The notes: generated by a model from the letters alone, not told the origin. A stretch of 64,000 nucleotides of DNA from DATMNR01 sp963702765 (GCA_963702765.1 CAVPEB010000055.1:174926-238925); one strand, 5' to 3'; positions 18,958 to 28,884 are shown, counted from the first letter of the stretch. Made by a program: numbers and translations.

Positions 18958-20295
18958 TCAGTGTGCTGTCTCATGGCTCTCATCTTTAAGCTGCTCCATG
19001 GTTGGTTTTGGTTTACTTAACCACAAAGATATATGGGAGGGTTGCATCGTCTCCTGAACTACTGCCACCAATTGCTCATGTAGTTGTGTCAGATCGAGTT
19101 CACCTTGCAAGGTCATACTGAAAGCATGTAGAGTTTTCGCTGCATCATACTTCCTACGATAGAAGCGACGATCAATCACTTGCTGAAGCCTACGACGTAA
19201 GGGCTGGAAGAGGGCAGCTATGACAAGCGTTGAGGCTACAATGATCAGTTGAGATGACGATCGCCCGGTCAGGGCTTGAAAAAGCAATTGCATTCCGAAC
19301 ACACAGCCTGAGTAGATCAAAGCTAATATAACACTCAGTGAGCTATAGACCAGGGTTCGATTAATGATGACATCGATATCCCATAAGCGATAGCGTAAGA
19401 TAGCGAACCCGACGGAGAGCGGGATGAGAAGCACCACTATCGTGGTAAGCGTGGTAGCAAATACATCATAGAGAATATTGAGAGACGGTAAGATCAGAGT
19501 AGGAAATTCCAATCCAAAGCCGACCACTATACTGAGCAAAACACTGAAGACGATCCACTTGGTTTGCTGGCGTTGTATGGGATTTGAAACTCGTCGATAG
19601 CGGTGAACCTGCGCGATTCCGAGGCTCAGGGTAACAACGAACCAGAAGAGTAATATTGGGAGAGGGTATCGCAAATCAGCAGATGAGTCGGAAAGGAGTA
19701 TAAAGATGCGCCAGAACGCTACTGCAATATATCCAAGGATCAGCCAGAGAGTCCAACGAGGCACGAAACGTCCATCAGGGAACAAAGCGGCGATCAAGTA
19801 GAGCAAGTCAAAGGTGAGTTCGTTCAAGAACAGAGTTGGAGTGCTCCATACAGAATCACTCGCTGCCACCGTCTCCGTGACAAAAACAGTGCCGCATAGA
19901 ATAAGAGTGAGCGTGAATAGAAGAGCCATCCAGTCGTTCGACTTGCGCCAGAAAATTACGAAGCTAACAGCAAAGAAAAAGACTACCGAAATGATGTCTA
20001 GAACGACGTTGTAAGCAGCATAGCTAGCAAGAGAAAAACCTCCTGCCTGGAGCGCTGCGGCTTGCTCAGGAGAGAGTTGCCTGTAAGCACATCCAGCACC
20101 AGAACAGATTGTCTCAAGCTGTGTAATGTAGACAGGAATAGAGGCGAAGAAAATTACCAGTGTCAGTACGACACAAGCGATCCAGGCAATGCGAGCAATG
20201 ATGAGCCAACGTCCGTGCAACAGCGTGTTCTCATCACTTCTCAAATTACTGTTTGTAACCGTCTGCATCGTCACAGAGGGAGGATTCACAGACAT
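18958..20295 (-). CDS. Multipass membrane protein, sensor-like without kinase domain
   Basis: 445 residues. An N-terminal TM helix, an extracytoplasmic Cys-containing loop (ETICSGAGCAYRQLS), then about eight TM helices, ending in the segment LRYRLWDIDVIINRTLVYS and a cytosolic helix QPLRRRLQQVIDRRFYRRKYDAAKTL. That signature is familiar from Chloroflexota and actinobacterial proteins where it is often followed by GAF/histidine-kinase modules; here the protein stops after EETMQPSHISLWL-like sequence. AGAGGGG precedes ATG 20295. Function unknown; a membrane sensor or partner of a separate kinase is an inference. Confidence 0.65.
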   Translation of the reverse strand: MSVNPPSVTMQTVTNSNLRSDENTLLHGRWLIIARIAWIACVVLTLVIFFASIPVYITQLETICSGAGCAYRQLSPEQAAALQAGGFSLASYAAYNVVLDIISVVFFFAVSFVIFWRKSNDWMALLFTLTLILCGTVFVTETVAASDSVWSTPTLFLNELTFDLLYLIAALFPDGRFVPRWTLWLILGYIAVAFWRIFILLSDSSADLRYPLPILLFWFVVTLSLGIAQVHRYRRVSNPIQRQQTKWIVFSVLLSIVVGFGLEFPTLILPSLNILYDVFATTLTTIVVLLIPLSVGFAILRYRLWDIDVIINRTLVYSSLSVILALIYSGCVFGMQLLFQALTGRSSSQLIIVASTLVIAALFQPLRRRLQQVIDRRFYRRKYDAAKTLHAFSMTLQGELDLTQLHEQLVAVVQETMQPSHISLWLSKPKPTMEQLKDESHETAH

Positions 20296-20450
20296 TCCCC
20301 TCTAACGTCCTGTGTGCCCACGAGGGACACACCAGACTTTGGATATTTTAAGTTGTACTCTCATTCATACACATTTCGTACTGGATTGATGTATTCGTAT
20401 CTTAATTGTACTCGATATGCTCATGTTACCACTACATGTATTTTCCGTTT

Positions 20451-21278
20451 TCAGGCCGCAATGTTGTTATTAGTGGAGATGCGTGCGGCTCTCCTGGTCT
20501 TCTGGACCTCAAACACTGTGACACTAATATAACCAAGACCTGCAAGCAGTCCAAGCACGCCGCCAATTGTTCCCCAACTTCCGGCATAGTCTGGTAGCAA
20601 GAGCGCCATACTGCCAAGATAGAGGTAGGTAATGCCGACAATGAAAGCTAATGCTCGCCAGCCTGGTCGCCTGGTGGCTGCCATTGATCCTCCAAGTATG
20701 AGAAGGAGAGCCAGGACAACCGAGGTGAGCCAGTGATAGTTTAAGGCGTGTACATCCTGCTGCGTCATGCCTAGGATCTGGTAATTGAGTTCGCGTGCAA
20801 TAATCGGAGCTAACAGTATTGCTGCAACGACAGTAATTGCGAGCAGTGGGTAACTCAGGGATGCTTTGCTTCTAAAGTTCAGCAGATCGCGAGGTCTGGG
20901 ATAAGCAAAGGCCAGGATGGCGATGAACACCACACCAATTACCAATACTATGGGCATAAACCCGGCTCCAGTAGCAGTTGCGAAGAAGAGGCACACGATG
21001 CCAATGCTGAGCAGAATATATTGCATCAACAAAGGTTTGTTCTGTGGTTTCCAGAGCAAGGCCAACAGGCTTCCGCCTAAAAGGATCGTCATGAAGGCGC
21101 CTGATTGAGCCTCATGCCAGCGATGTATGATGGAAGGGAATCCTGATTGACCAGGGAGTAACAAGAGATCGCGACCGCTTCCAAAGAGTATTAGAAGTAG
21201 TAGTAGCCCGGCAATGGTATCAAACAAGATGACGTGCCAGCGTTTGACATCGCCTTGAGTTTTCGTTGAGGTAGACAT
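20451..21278 (-). CDS. Hypothetical polytopic membrane protein
   Basis: About 275 residues with around eight hydrophobic helices and few polar residues; family not recognised. ATG 21278 is chosen because AAAGGAGG lies seven bases upstream; the longer frame to 21317 lacks this. C-terminal cytosolic tail is short and basic (VQKTRRAARIS). It lies upstream of the sensor-like membrane gene on the same strand but 155 bp away. Confidence 0.6.
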   Translation of the reverse strand: MSTSTKTQGDVKRWHVILFDTIAGLLLLLILFGSGRDLLLLPGQSGFPSIIHRWHEAQSGAFMTILLGGSLLALLWKPQNKPLLMQYILLSIGIVCLFFATATGAGFMPIVLVIGVVFIAILAFAYPRPRDLLNFRSKASLSYPLLAITVVAAILLAPIIARELNYQILGMTQQDVHALNYHWLTSVVLALLLILGGSMAATRRPGWRALAFIVGITYLYLGSMALLLPDYAGSWGTIGGVLGLLAGLGYISVTVFEVQKTRRAARISTNNNIAA

Positions 21279-21419
21279 TTGCTTCCTCCTTTCGTGAATG
21301 TGAAAAGAAATGTCCAATGTGTTCGTATTCTCATTTCACATGATACGGATAGATCATTCCAAAATCGTTACGGAAAGCGTTACGAAATAGCAATCAAGGC
21401 TTTCCACTTTTCCCTTGTG

Positions 21420-21524
21420 CCGCCTGCGGCGGCTGGGAGAAGTGGAGGGTGCGAGGACCCGCTATTGCATCCCCCAGATGCGCGGCCTCGCGCTCCGGCA
21501 CAGGGCTTTGCCCTCTGCACTCCC
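21420..21524. repeat. GC-hairpin dispersed repeat, expanded copy
   Basis: GCCGCCTGCGGCGGC start and GGGCTTTGCCCTCTGCACTC end match the family, but the middle is replaced or expanded by about 25 bp. Flanked by inverted AAGGCTTTCC/GGAAAGCCCT at about 21397 and 21541. Confidence 0.7.
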
Positions 21525-21592
21525 CTTTGTGGCAAGCATCGGAAAGCCCTGAAATAGCAATGTTTTCTCTCGACGCGAACGATCAAGTTTGA

Positions 21593-21598
21593 TATAAT
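21593..21598 (+). promoter_or_regulatory. Probable ruvB -10 element
   Basis: TATAAT preceded by TTGA (extended -10), 48 bp before the ruvB start. No convincing -35. Confidence 0.45.
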
Positions 21599-21645
21599 GT
21601 GTGCATGGAATCATAGAACATAGTTTCAAGCAGCAGGAGAACATC

Positions 21646-22683
21646 ATGAGCGAACGTCTCGTCTCACCAAAAATGACGGAAGAAGAAGAGTTCGTCGAGG
21701 GCAGTCTGCGACCTCGCCGCCTGTCAGAGTACATCGGGCAGGAGAAAATTAAAGAGAACCTGAGCATCCTGTTAGAAGCTGCACGCCATCGTAACGAATC
21801 GGTCGATCACGTGCTTCTTTACGGACCTCCTGGACTGGGTAAAACTACTCTGTGTAACATCATCGCCGTCGAGATGGGCGTCAACCTGAGAACCACTTCT
21901 GGCCCTGCGATTGAGCATGCTGGCGACCTGGCCTCCATACTTACATCCCTGCAAGAGGGCGAGGTACTCTTCATCGACGAGATACACCGCCTGGCGCGGG
22001 CAGTCGAGGAACGCCTGTATTCAGCGATGGAGGACTTCGCTATAGATGTGGTGATTGGTAAGGGTCCTGGCGCGAGGTCGCTGCGTCTCTCCCTGCCGCC
22101 ATTCACAGTCGTAGGAGCTACGACGCGTGTCGGTTCGCTGACAGCGCCATTGAGAGACCGTTTCGGCGCTATATATCGCATGGAGTATTATGATCCCGCG
22201 GCGCTGAAACTGATTTTGATCCGCTCGGCGCGTATCCTCAAAGTGCCTGCTGACGAAGAGGGCATTGATGAAATTGCTGGACGCGCACGTGGCACACCAC
22301 GTATTGTGAACCGCCTGCTCAAGCGCGTGCGTGACTATGCTCAGGTGAGAGCCGATGGCGTGATTACGCGGAAAGTAGCTCAAGCGGCCCTGGATGCGCT
22401 GGAGATCGACCATATCGGCCTCGATCAGACCGATCGCAACCTGCTGCTGACGATCATCCAGAAGTTCGATGGTGGCCCTGTTGGGCTGGATACGCTGGCC
22501 GCGAGCACGAGTGAGGACTCGGAGACAATTGAGGATGTGTACGAGCCATACTTGCTGCAACTTGGTTTCATTGCGCGTACACCGAGAGGGCGTGTTGTGA
22601 CGCGCTTTGCTTATCAACATTTGGGGTTGGCCGCGCCTGGTGGGGGGAATGGGGTGGGGCCGGGGTTGTGGGGGATGGAGTGA
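21646..22683 (+). CDS. ruvB: Holliday junction DNA helicase RuvB
   Basis: AAA+ motor that drives branch migration of Holliday junctions with RuvA. Walker A LLYGPPGLGKTTLCN, Walker B LFIDEIHRL, sensor 1 VVGATTRVGSLTAPLRDRFG, arginine-finger/sensor region GRARGTPRIVNRLLKR and the C-terminal winged-helix (GFIARTPRGRVVT). 345 residues; the end carries a Gly/Pro-rich extension. Start ATG 21646 has AGGAG and gives MSERLVSP; upstream in-frame ATG 21604 overlaps the promoter region. Stand-alone here: no ruvA or ruvC adjacent. Confidence 0.95.
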   Translation: MSERLVSPKMTEEEEFVEGSLRPRRLSEYIGQEKIKENLSILLEAARHRNESVDHVLLYGPPGLGKTTLCNIIAVEMGVNLRTTSGPAIEHAGDLASILTSLQEGEVLFIDEIHRLARAVEERLYSAMEDFAIDVVIGKGPGARSLRLSLPPFTVVGATTRVGSLTAPLRDRFGAIYRMEYYDPAALKLILIRSARILKVPADEEGIDEIAGRARGTPRIVNRLLKRVRDYAQVRADGVITRKVAQAALDALEIDHIGLDQTDRNLLLTIIQKFDGGPVGLDTLAASTSEDSETIEDVYEPYLLQLGFIARTPRGRVVTRFAYQHLGLAAPGGGNGVGPGLWGME

Positions 22684-22831
22684 ATGATGGTGACGTGGGG
22701 ATGATGAGATTGATGAGAATGAAAGGTTAGGGTGTAGGTACCGGGAGGGCACAAAGGTTGACACAGGACTTGTAGGAGCGAAGATTGGGTCGACAGACGA
22801 TCGGCACAGTACGGCGCAAGCGCCTTTACAT

Positions 22832-25800
22832 CTATTCCTCCCCCAACATGTCACGCAACAATTTCTCTGTCTCCTCTACGCTTGCACCCAGGATGGTTGC
22901 GACAGCGGCAGGAAGGTTAGCATCACCGCTGGCTTTCCATAAGCGGGCAAGATTTCTGATAGTAACGCCTATGTAAAGATCGTCTTGGAAGGCTATAAAA
23001 ATCTCCAAAGCACGTAGGAGGTAATCACGCGCCTGCTCCCATTGCTGCTGCTCCTGGGCCACTATACCCAACTGGTGGTAGGTTCTGGCCTGCGCGTAGC
23101 GGTCGTTGTACTCAATCTTGATCTGCAAGGCTTGCTGGTAGTACTGCTCCGCCTGCTCCCACTGCCGCTGCTCCTCGGCCACCATGCCCAATTATGATAT
23201 GTGGTAGCCATGAGCTTACCACGTTCTTTTTCGTCAATATTTCCAATCTGAGTCGCCAGCGTTAACACCTCTTGATAGGCTGTTTCTGCTTCTGTATATT
23301 GTCTTAACTTTCTCAGCCGTGTCGCAATTGTGCCAAAAATGCGGATGAATTCATCACTTAACTGAACCAGTCCGAATGTCAATTGGGTATGTTTCCAATG
23401 ATTCATAACAGTTCGATCCAAATCTTGCCCACGCTGTTGGTCCTGTATAGCATTCAGATAATTAGACAGGGAAAAGTAGATGATTGTAAAACGAGACCTG
23501 TGCATCCAACACCAAGTTCAAAGCAGTCACCAGATTTTCATATTCCAATCCCGTAGTAGCTGACCTATTTGCCGCTCCTGTGGCTCTTTGGAATTGAGCA
23601 ACTGGTTTAGCGCACTCCCTAATTGATCAAAATGTTCACGGAAAGCGGTTTCCACGGCACTTCGCACTTCTCTCTGCTCCAGTTCATAAAGGCGGTTGCG
23701 CAGGAAGTAAGGAAAAATGGGCTGCAGGCGCAGGAAGCGAGGGATATTAGGATAAGGACTGAGTAAGCCCCAGTTCACTGCCTCCTGCAATACCTCCGGC
23801 CATCGTTCAAACTGTAGAGCTGCCAGAACGGGTTGCTGCCGGAGGTGCTTAGTGTAGTTGTCGAGCATACCAGTATCAATTACCGACGTAAAGGGAGCCA
23901 GGCAGAGGAGTAGTTGTTGTGCTTCAGGTGAGAGGTTGCTATGAGAGTAATCGATGCAGCGTAGGATACTCTCAGTTTTATCCTGGCTATCGCTTTTCGG
24001 ATCGATACTCACATCACCTGCCTGCAACGCTGCAAGCACCTCAGTTGGTGTTTGATGTGTGAGATTGGCGAGTACGACTTCCAACGCAAGTGGGAAGCCA
24101 TCCAACACTTTGATGAGTTTCCTTAGATTTTCATCCTGGCGATATTTGGTGACATTGTTGCGTTCCAGGATGCGGTCGGCAAGGGTGGTAGCTGCTTCTG
24201 GGTCCAGGCCGGGTAGTTCGTAGATGTTGTCGTCGAAGGCGCCTTTCGCCAGCCAATCTTCGCCGCCACGCGAGCCGAGCAAGACAAGGGTGTGGCCTTT
24301 GGTAAGGTCGGTGAGGAAACTGCGCAGGGCGGCCTGATCCTCTGGAGGCAGAGTGTGCTGGATGGCAAGGTGCGCTCCGGTGATGGATTCCAGGTTGTCC
24401 AGGATCAGCAGGTGGTTCTTGCCTCGCAGTTCCTGGGAGAGCATAGCCTGTTGGGCTGGTAGCGAGAGCGGCTGGAAATCGGTGTAGTATTTCGGGCCGT
24501 AGAGTTTGTTGCGCGATGCTGGTCATGATTTGCTGGAGCGTCCAGGCTTTTTCGTCGTAGCCAAAATAGAAGACGCGCTGCACGAAGCCAGTGGTATGCC
24601 ACCAGGCGGCAAGATGACGTAAGAGTGTGGTTTTGCCAGCACCACCCATGCCGCGTACCAGTAGCACGTTGCGTTTGGTGAGCAAGCGTTTCTCGATCTG
24701 GAGGATGTCGATGTCTCTGCCGACAAAACCGTATTGCGGGTCTGGTGGGGTGTAGCGTTTCTCTTCTGCCTTGTGTTCAAACCAGGCGGTTCTTTCCTCT
24801 GGTGTGAAATCGCGTGGCTGTAACGTGACCGACTGATTCTGATAGACGACGGGTAATAGCCAGTCTTCCAGGTTGATTTTCTGGTCAAAGTAGGCTTGGC
24901 GCTCTTTATTGTTGTAGAGTTCTGTGCGCGCGTGACGGATTGCTACAGCGAGATCATCACCGGCGAAGAGGTGCTGGTAGAGAGTGCTCATCAGTAATTC
25001 GGCTGCGCTGACGGTGACTGAATAGCCCATGGCAAGTACCATTTGTACTCCGGCTTGCATCAGTCGACTGCCCAGGCTGGTTTCGCTGGCACCTATCTGC
25101 TTGCCCGATTGGCAGGCATTCAGGATAGTTATTGGGACGTGATGTTTGACAAGCAGGCCAGCCAGTTCTGAGGCCTCAACAAGATCTGATGTGTTCTCAT
25201 GTTCCTCGTTGTCAGCTTCGAATGAGAGGAAGGCCTTGACACCTTCATAGGGCTGGATTTCGCCGCGAGCATAGCGCTGATATTTCATAGGATTGCCAGC
25301 GGGTTCTTTTTGAATGTGCTGGAATTGCTCATAAGTTAGGACTGCTCCATGTACGTCAAAGTGGATGACATGGTAGTAGCCTTCTCCGCGTTTCGCTGTT
25401 ACGTTGCCCAGGTGATTATCTAATGATTTGTAGGTGCCAGGGCGCAAGATTTCGACCTGAATTGGTATACTCGTCTGGCGCAAGGCTTCGACTAAGGGAC
25501 GGGAGATGGTGCGATAGCCAACATCGTGAGCGCCAGAAGGACGAGCGGTGACGATGAGCAGGTTAATCGTAGGAGCAGTACGCACTGATGCTGGCAGTGC
25601 TTGAGCTGTCAGATTTTTGCGAAACATTGCCGCCTGGAGGGCTAATGGCTGTGCTAGTTTTGGATCTTTCATGGATTCCCAGTGGAATGCGTGAATCTTC
25701 GGCGAGCCAGCAATTTCTATCTGCAAATCGTGCAGGCCAGCTTTGAGCTGGTCTCGATATTCGGCATAGATATCTGGGTCGCCAAAAACTTGTTTGAAAA

Positions 25801-26026
25801 GTTCTTCGCCATAGGTTTTGATGCTGGCGGCGGCGTTTTGTGCGCGTACTTTTTTGGTGAATGGGAATTCCAGGTGTTCTTCGAAATACCATTCTAGTTC
25901 TTGCTCTTGTTGCTCTTCGAATGGGTTGGTGATGGTGATGGGGTATTCGGGGCCGTTTTTGAAGCTGACGATGGCGTTGGGGCCATCTGGGCCACCGGGA
26001 CGTTCCTGGATGCGTATTAGTGGCAT
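22832..26026 (-). pseudogene. CHAT protease-NB-ARC-TPR protein (multiple frameshifts)
   Basis: Caspase-like STAND protein. ATG 26026 has AGGAGG. CHAT domain about residues 150-400 with the catalytic His226 (HFDVHG) and Cys305 (LNACQSG); NB-ARC/NACHT ATPase from about 430 with Walker A GMGGAGKTT (459-467), then LLILDNLE, LLGSRGGE and GFPLALE; C-terminal TPRs (KLMATTYH..LGMVAEEQRQW..., ARTYHQLGIVAQEQQQW). The frame is broken near 24500, near 23550, near 23490 and at about 23195; joining the frames gives about 1,060 residues. The four breaks suggest either real decay or several sequencing indels. By family knowledge such proteins act as protease-based sensors, some in antiphage defence or cell death. 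A small hydrophobic protein gene lies just upstream. Confidence 0.82.
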
Positions 26027-26120
26027 GTGTTTGCCTCCTGGATGATTCCCATGTTATCGTGTTGGGTTTTTGGATAGCCCATTTATAGTGTCTTAAACCA
26101 AGGATTACGCTAACCGGCGC

Positions 26121-26150
26121 GTGAGATCCTTCGCTCACGCTCAGGATGAC
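26121..26150. repeat. Half copy of the GTCATCCTGAGC repeat
   Basis: GTGAGATCCTTCGCTCACGC followed by TCAGGATGAC matches the right arm of the copy at 1791-1861. Confidence 0.6.
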
Positions 26151-26251
26151 AGTGGCGAGAGGATGACAATCAAGCTATTCATTCAGTAAGTGCCAGAGTG
26201 ACAATCAACATGATTCATTTATTAAACGCCACAATTACACAATACTGTTGA

Positions 26252-26608
26252 TCAGGATTCGTCGACGTCTACGACCAGCATTTCGGTGCCATCGGGCAAC
26301 TTTACGTACTCGGTACGTGTATGTTTGTGTGCTATAGGGCCTGTTCTGCTCTGCACACCTTTTTTGTTCCGAAGTTCCTTGACGACCCCTTCGATAATGT
26401 CGGTAAGCAAATTGCTTGCGACTCCTGCACCTACACTGAGTAGTACTGTAACCAGCATCGGGTCAAAAAATTGCGTACCTTTGGCCTGAGAGAGGTGAGC
26501 TTCGGCGAAGGTTCGGGCTACGTCGTCTTCATTCCAGGCGTTTGCGAATTCTTCAGAGCTTATATGAAGGTCGGGCGAGAGTGCGATTTGATATGTCTGG
26601 TCGTCCAT
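26252..26608 (-). CDS. Small protein upstream of the CHAT gene, with one hydrophobic helix
   Basis: 118 residues, family not recognised. ATG 26608 has AAAGGGA. Layout: polar N-terminus, a segment FFDPMLVTVLLSVGAGVASNLL that could be a membrane or amphipathic helix (about residues 49-70), then a basic helix KELRNKKG and a C-terminal beta-like stretch rich in acidic residues (EMLVVDVDES). It lies 225 bp upstream of the CHAT-NB-ARC-TPR gene on the same strand. By analogy with CHAT-gasdermin pairs it might be a cleaved effector, but there is no sequence similarity to gasdermin that I can see. Confidence 0.6.
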   Translation of the reverse strand: MDDQTYQIALSPDLHISSEEFANAWNEDDVARTFAEAHLSQAKGTQFFDPMLVTVLLSVGAGVASNLLTDIIEGVVKELRNKKGVQSRTGPIAHKHTRTEYVKLPDGTEMLVVDVDES

Positions 26609-26653
26609 GGTTGTTCCCTTTTTGTTCAAGTTGAGTTTTTTACTCTAAGTGAC

Positions 26654-26733
26654 TCGCCGCCTACGGCGGCGAGGAAAAAGAAATTTGGGGACACCCCAAA
26701 CCCCGGCAAAGGGCTTTGCCCTCTGCACTCCCT
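26654..26733. repeat. GC-hairpin dispersed repeat
   Basis: CGCCGCCTACGGCGGCG, TTGGGGACACCCCAA, GCAAAGGGCTTTGC and CTCTGCACTCCC: triple-hairpin family with compensatory changes in the stems. Confidence 0.78.
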
Positions 26734-26840
26734 TTAGTTGGGATTACTATGGATAGGGTATCATATTTACGCGAAAATGCAAGATTGACAATTGAATGCT
26801 TTCTTTGTACAGTGAGTGAAGTTGTAGAGAATAATAGTTA

Positions 26841-27944
26841 ATGATGGTTGATGATTTGACTTATAACATTAGGGATTTTGATTATGAGCTGCCACAGGAG
26901 TTGATTGCTCAGACGCCGATTGAGCCGAGGGATGCTTCGCGTTTGCTGGTGGTTCATCGCGATAGTGGGATTTTCGAGCATAGACATTTTCGGGATGTGG
27001 GGGATTATTTGCGGCCTGGGGATTTGTTGATCGCCAATCAGAGCCGGGTGTTGCCTGCAAGGCTGTTGGGGCACCGAGCTGAGACTGGAGGAGCTGTCGA
27101 GGTTTTGTTGCTGGCGGAGCGTCTCGATCTTGGTCGCGATTACTGGGAGACGCTGGTGCGTCCCGGGCGCAGGTTGCGTGAGGGGTCTCGTATTGTGTTT
27201 GGGAACGAGTCTGTTGATAGCGCTGAGACGATGCAGGGGGCGTTTTTGCAAGCGGAGGTGCTTGAACGGACTGATGCGGGTGGGAGGATTGTGCGATTTA
27301 CGGTTGAGGGTGGGAACTCTGTGACGGTGCGAGATTTGATTGAGCAGTTGGGGAGGATGCCGTTGCCTCCTTATATTCACGAGACATTGCAGGACCCGGA
27401 GCGGTATCAGACGGTGTATGCGCGAATTAGCGGTTCGGCGGCGGCGCCTACGGCGGGGTTGCATTTTACACCACACCTTTTGGAGCGACTACGGGGACAG
27501 GGAGTGCGGGTTGGTTTTGTGACGCTGCACGTGGGGCTTGATACGTTCCGGCCTATCGAGTCTGAGGATGTGCGCGATCATAAGATGCATAGCGAGGAGA
27601 TTGATCTGGATGCTGCGACTGCCGAGTTAATCAATGAGACGCGGCGCGCTGGCGGGCGGGTCGTGGCTGTTGGCACAACTGCTGTGCGTGTTTTGGAGAG
27701 CGTAGCCAGTTTTTACGAGGGACGTATCGAGCCATATCATGGGGCTACGCGCTTATTTATAATGCCGGGGTATCGCTTTCAGGTTGTGGATGCGATGATT
27801 ACCAATTTTCATTTGCCGCGCTCGTCGCTGATGCTGCTTGTGAGTGCGTTCGCCAGTAAAGCGTTAATCGAGAAAGCGTATCAGGAGGCTATTCGAGAGC
27901 GCTATCGCTTCTTTAGTTTTGGGGATGCAATGCTGATGTTGTAA
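26841..27944 (+). CDS. queA: S-adenosylmethionine:tRNA ribosyltransferase-isomerase
   Basis: Transfers and isomerises the ribosyl moiety of SAM to preQ1 in tRNA, forming epoxyqueuosine. Complete 367-residue protein: DFDYELPQELIAQTPIEPRDASRLLV, RVLPARLLGHR, GRMPLPPYI, the AAPTAGLHFT motif, HVGLDTFRPI, and NFHLPRSSLMLLVSAF. ATG 26841 or the adjacent ATG 26844. No other queuosine gene adjoins it; tgt or queG may be elsewhere. Confidence 0.95.
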   Translation: MMVDDLTYNIRDFDYELPQELIAQTPIEPRDASRLLVVHRDSGIFEHRHFRDVGDYLRPGDLLIANQSRVLPARLLGHRAETGGAVEVLLLAERLDLGRDYWETLVRPGRRLREGSRIVFGNESVDSAETMQGAFLQAEVLERTDAGGRIVRFTVEGGNSVTVRDLIEQLGRMPLPPYIHETLQDPERYQTVYARISGSAAAPTAGLHFTPHLLERLRGQGVRVGFVTLHVGLDTFRPIESEDVRDHKMHSEEIDLDAATAELINETRRAGGRVVAVGTTAVRVLESVASFYEGRIEPYHGATRLFIMPGYRFQVVDAMITNFHLPRSSLMLLVSAFASKALIEKAYQEAIRERYRFFSFGDAMLML

Positions 27945-27950
27945 CATCAG

Positions 27951-28337
27951 TCAGGTTATGATTGCCTCTGCCTCGATCTCTACCAGGATGTCGGGGGAGA
28001 TGAGACGCCTGACCTCTACCATGGTTGCGGCTGGACGGATGTCGCTAAAAAATTCTCCGTGGGCTTTGCCAATATGCTGCCAGTCGTCGATGTTGGTGAC
28101 GTACATGCGCGTGCGAACTACGTCTTTGAGGCTGGCGCCAGCGCGTTGGAGGGCTGATTCGATATTTTTGAGAATTTGTATGGTTTGCGCGTATGGGTCT
28201 CCGATGCCGACGATCTGGCCGTTTGCGTCGGTGGCGGTTGTGCCGGCTATGTGTACGGTGTTGCCCACACGGACGGCTCGCGAGTAGCCGACGATGGGTT
28301 CCCAGGGTGTGCCCGTGGAGATGTTTTGGCGTTGCAT
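27951..28337 (-). CDS. RidA/YjgF/YER057c family protein
   Basis: 128 residues, trimeric reactive-imine deaminase family. Features: YSRAVRVGNTVHIAGTTA, IGDPYAQTIQILKNIESAL, the DVVRTRMYVT strand with the conserved Arg, and the C-terminal VEIEAEAI. Typical RidA hydrolyses enamine/imine intermediates; members in this subgroup may have other substrates. AAAGGA before ATG 28337. Converges with queA, 6 bp apart. Confidence 0.87.
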   Translation of the reverse strand: MQRQNISTGTPWEPIVGYSRAVRVGNTVHIAGTTATDANGQIVGIGDPYAQTIQILKNIESALQRAGASLKDVVRTRMYVTNIDDWQHIGKAHGEFFSDIRPAATMVEVRRLISPDILVEIEAEAIIT

Positions 28338-28351
28338 GTTGTTTTTCCTTT

Positions 28352-28759
28352 CTACTCTTCCACAGCTTCAAAAAATTCGTTTCGACCTTCTTTGAGTGTA
28401 GTTAGCACATCATCAACGACTTTAGGAGAGATACGTCCAGTTTCTCCTAACCAATTGAAGAACTTCTTGAATGAGGCGATGTTCGATTTTACGCTAGTTA
28501 CTGATGACCACATCGCTTTACGAGGGAACCAATCTGTTAAAAACATCCAGATATCACTTCCATCGGCCTCATCGAGTTTTGTCAACGGTTCATAATACAC
28601 GAGATAATGAGTAAAGAAATCGATGTTATCAACATGGTTTTCGACTGTTTTCTCGGACAGGCCGGATTGCTTAAGCCAGGCTCGGAAATCCTCGAGAATA
28701 GGTTGGTTATAGGAATTAATAGCTCGAACTCGTTTATCATATGAAAGGGTGTCATTCAT
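28352..28759 (-). CDS. Stand-alone integrase-type SAM-like core-binding domain protein
   Basis: 135 residues resembling only the N-terminal core-binding domain of tyrosine recombinases: FRAWLKQSGLSEKTVENHVDN, FFTHYL, then VKSNIASFKKFFNWLGETGR. No catalytic domain (R..H.R..Y) follows, and the next 14 bp lead into ridA, so this is not a simple frameshift. GAGAGG before ATG 28759 and a clean stop suggest an expressed small protein. Alternatives: integrase relic or a helix-bundle DNA-binding protein. Confidence 0.65.
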   Translation of the reverse strand: MNDTLSYDKRVRAINSYNQPILEDFRAWLKQSGLSEKTVENHVDNIDFFTHYLVYYEPLTKLDEADGSDIWMFLTDWFPRKAMWSSVTSVKSNIASFKKFFNWLGETGRISPKVVDDVLTTLKEGRNEFFEAVEE

Positions 28760-28800
28760 AAAATACCTCTCTACATCTGAGATTCACTCATAGTTTTATT

Positions 28801-28884
28801 CGCGGGCCTGCGGCCCGCGAGATATTAAAGGAAGCGAGGGACACCCTCGCGCTCCTGGCAAAGGGCTTCGCCCTCTGCACTCCT
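28801..28884. repeat. GC-hairpin dispersed repeat
   Basis: CGCGGGCCTGCGGCCCGCG, GCGAGGGACACCCTCGC, GGCAAAGGGCTTCGCCC and CTCTGCACTCC: the cleanest copy of the triple-hairpin family. Confidence 0.82.

Noticed and set aside
24131..24440. C-terminal Pro/Arg/His-rich extension of the CHAT frame
   Set aside because: Out-of-frame read-through after an indel; the NB-ARC continuation is in the neighbouring frame.
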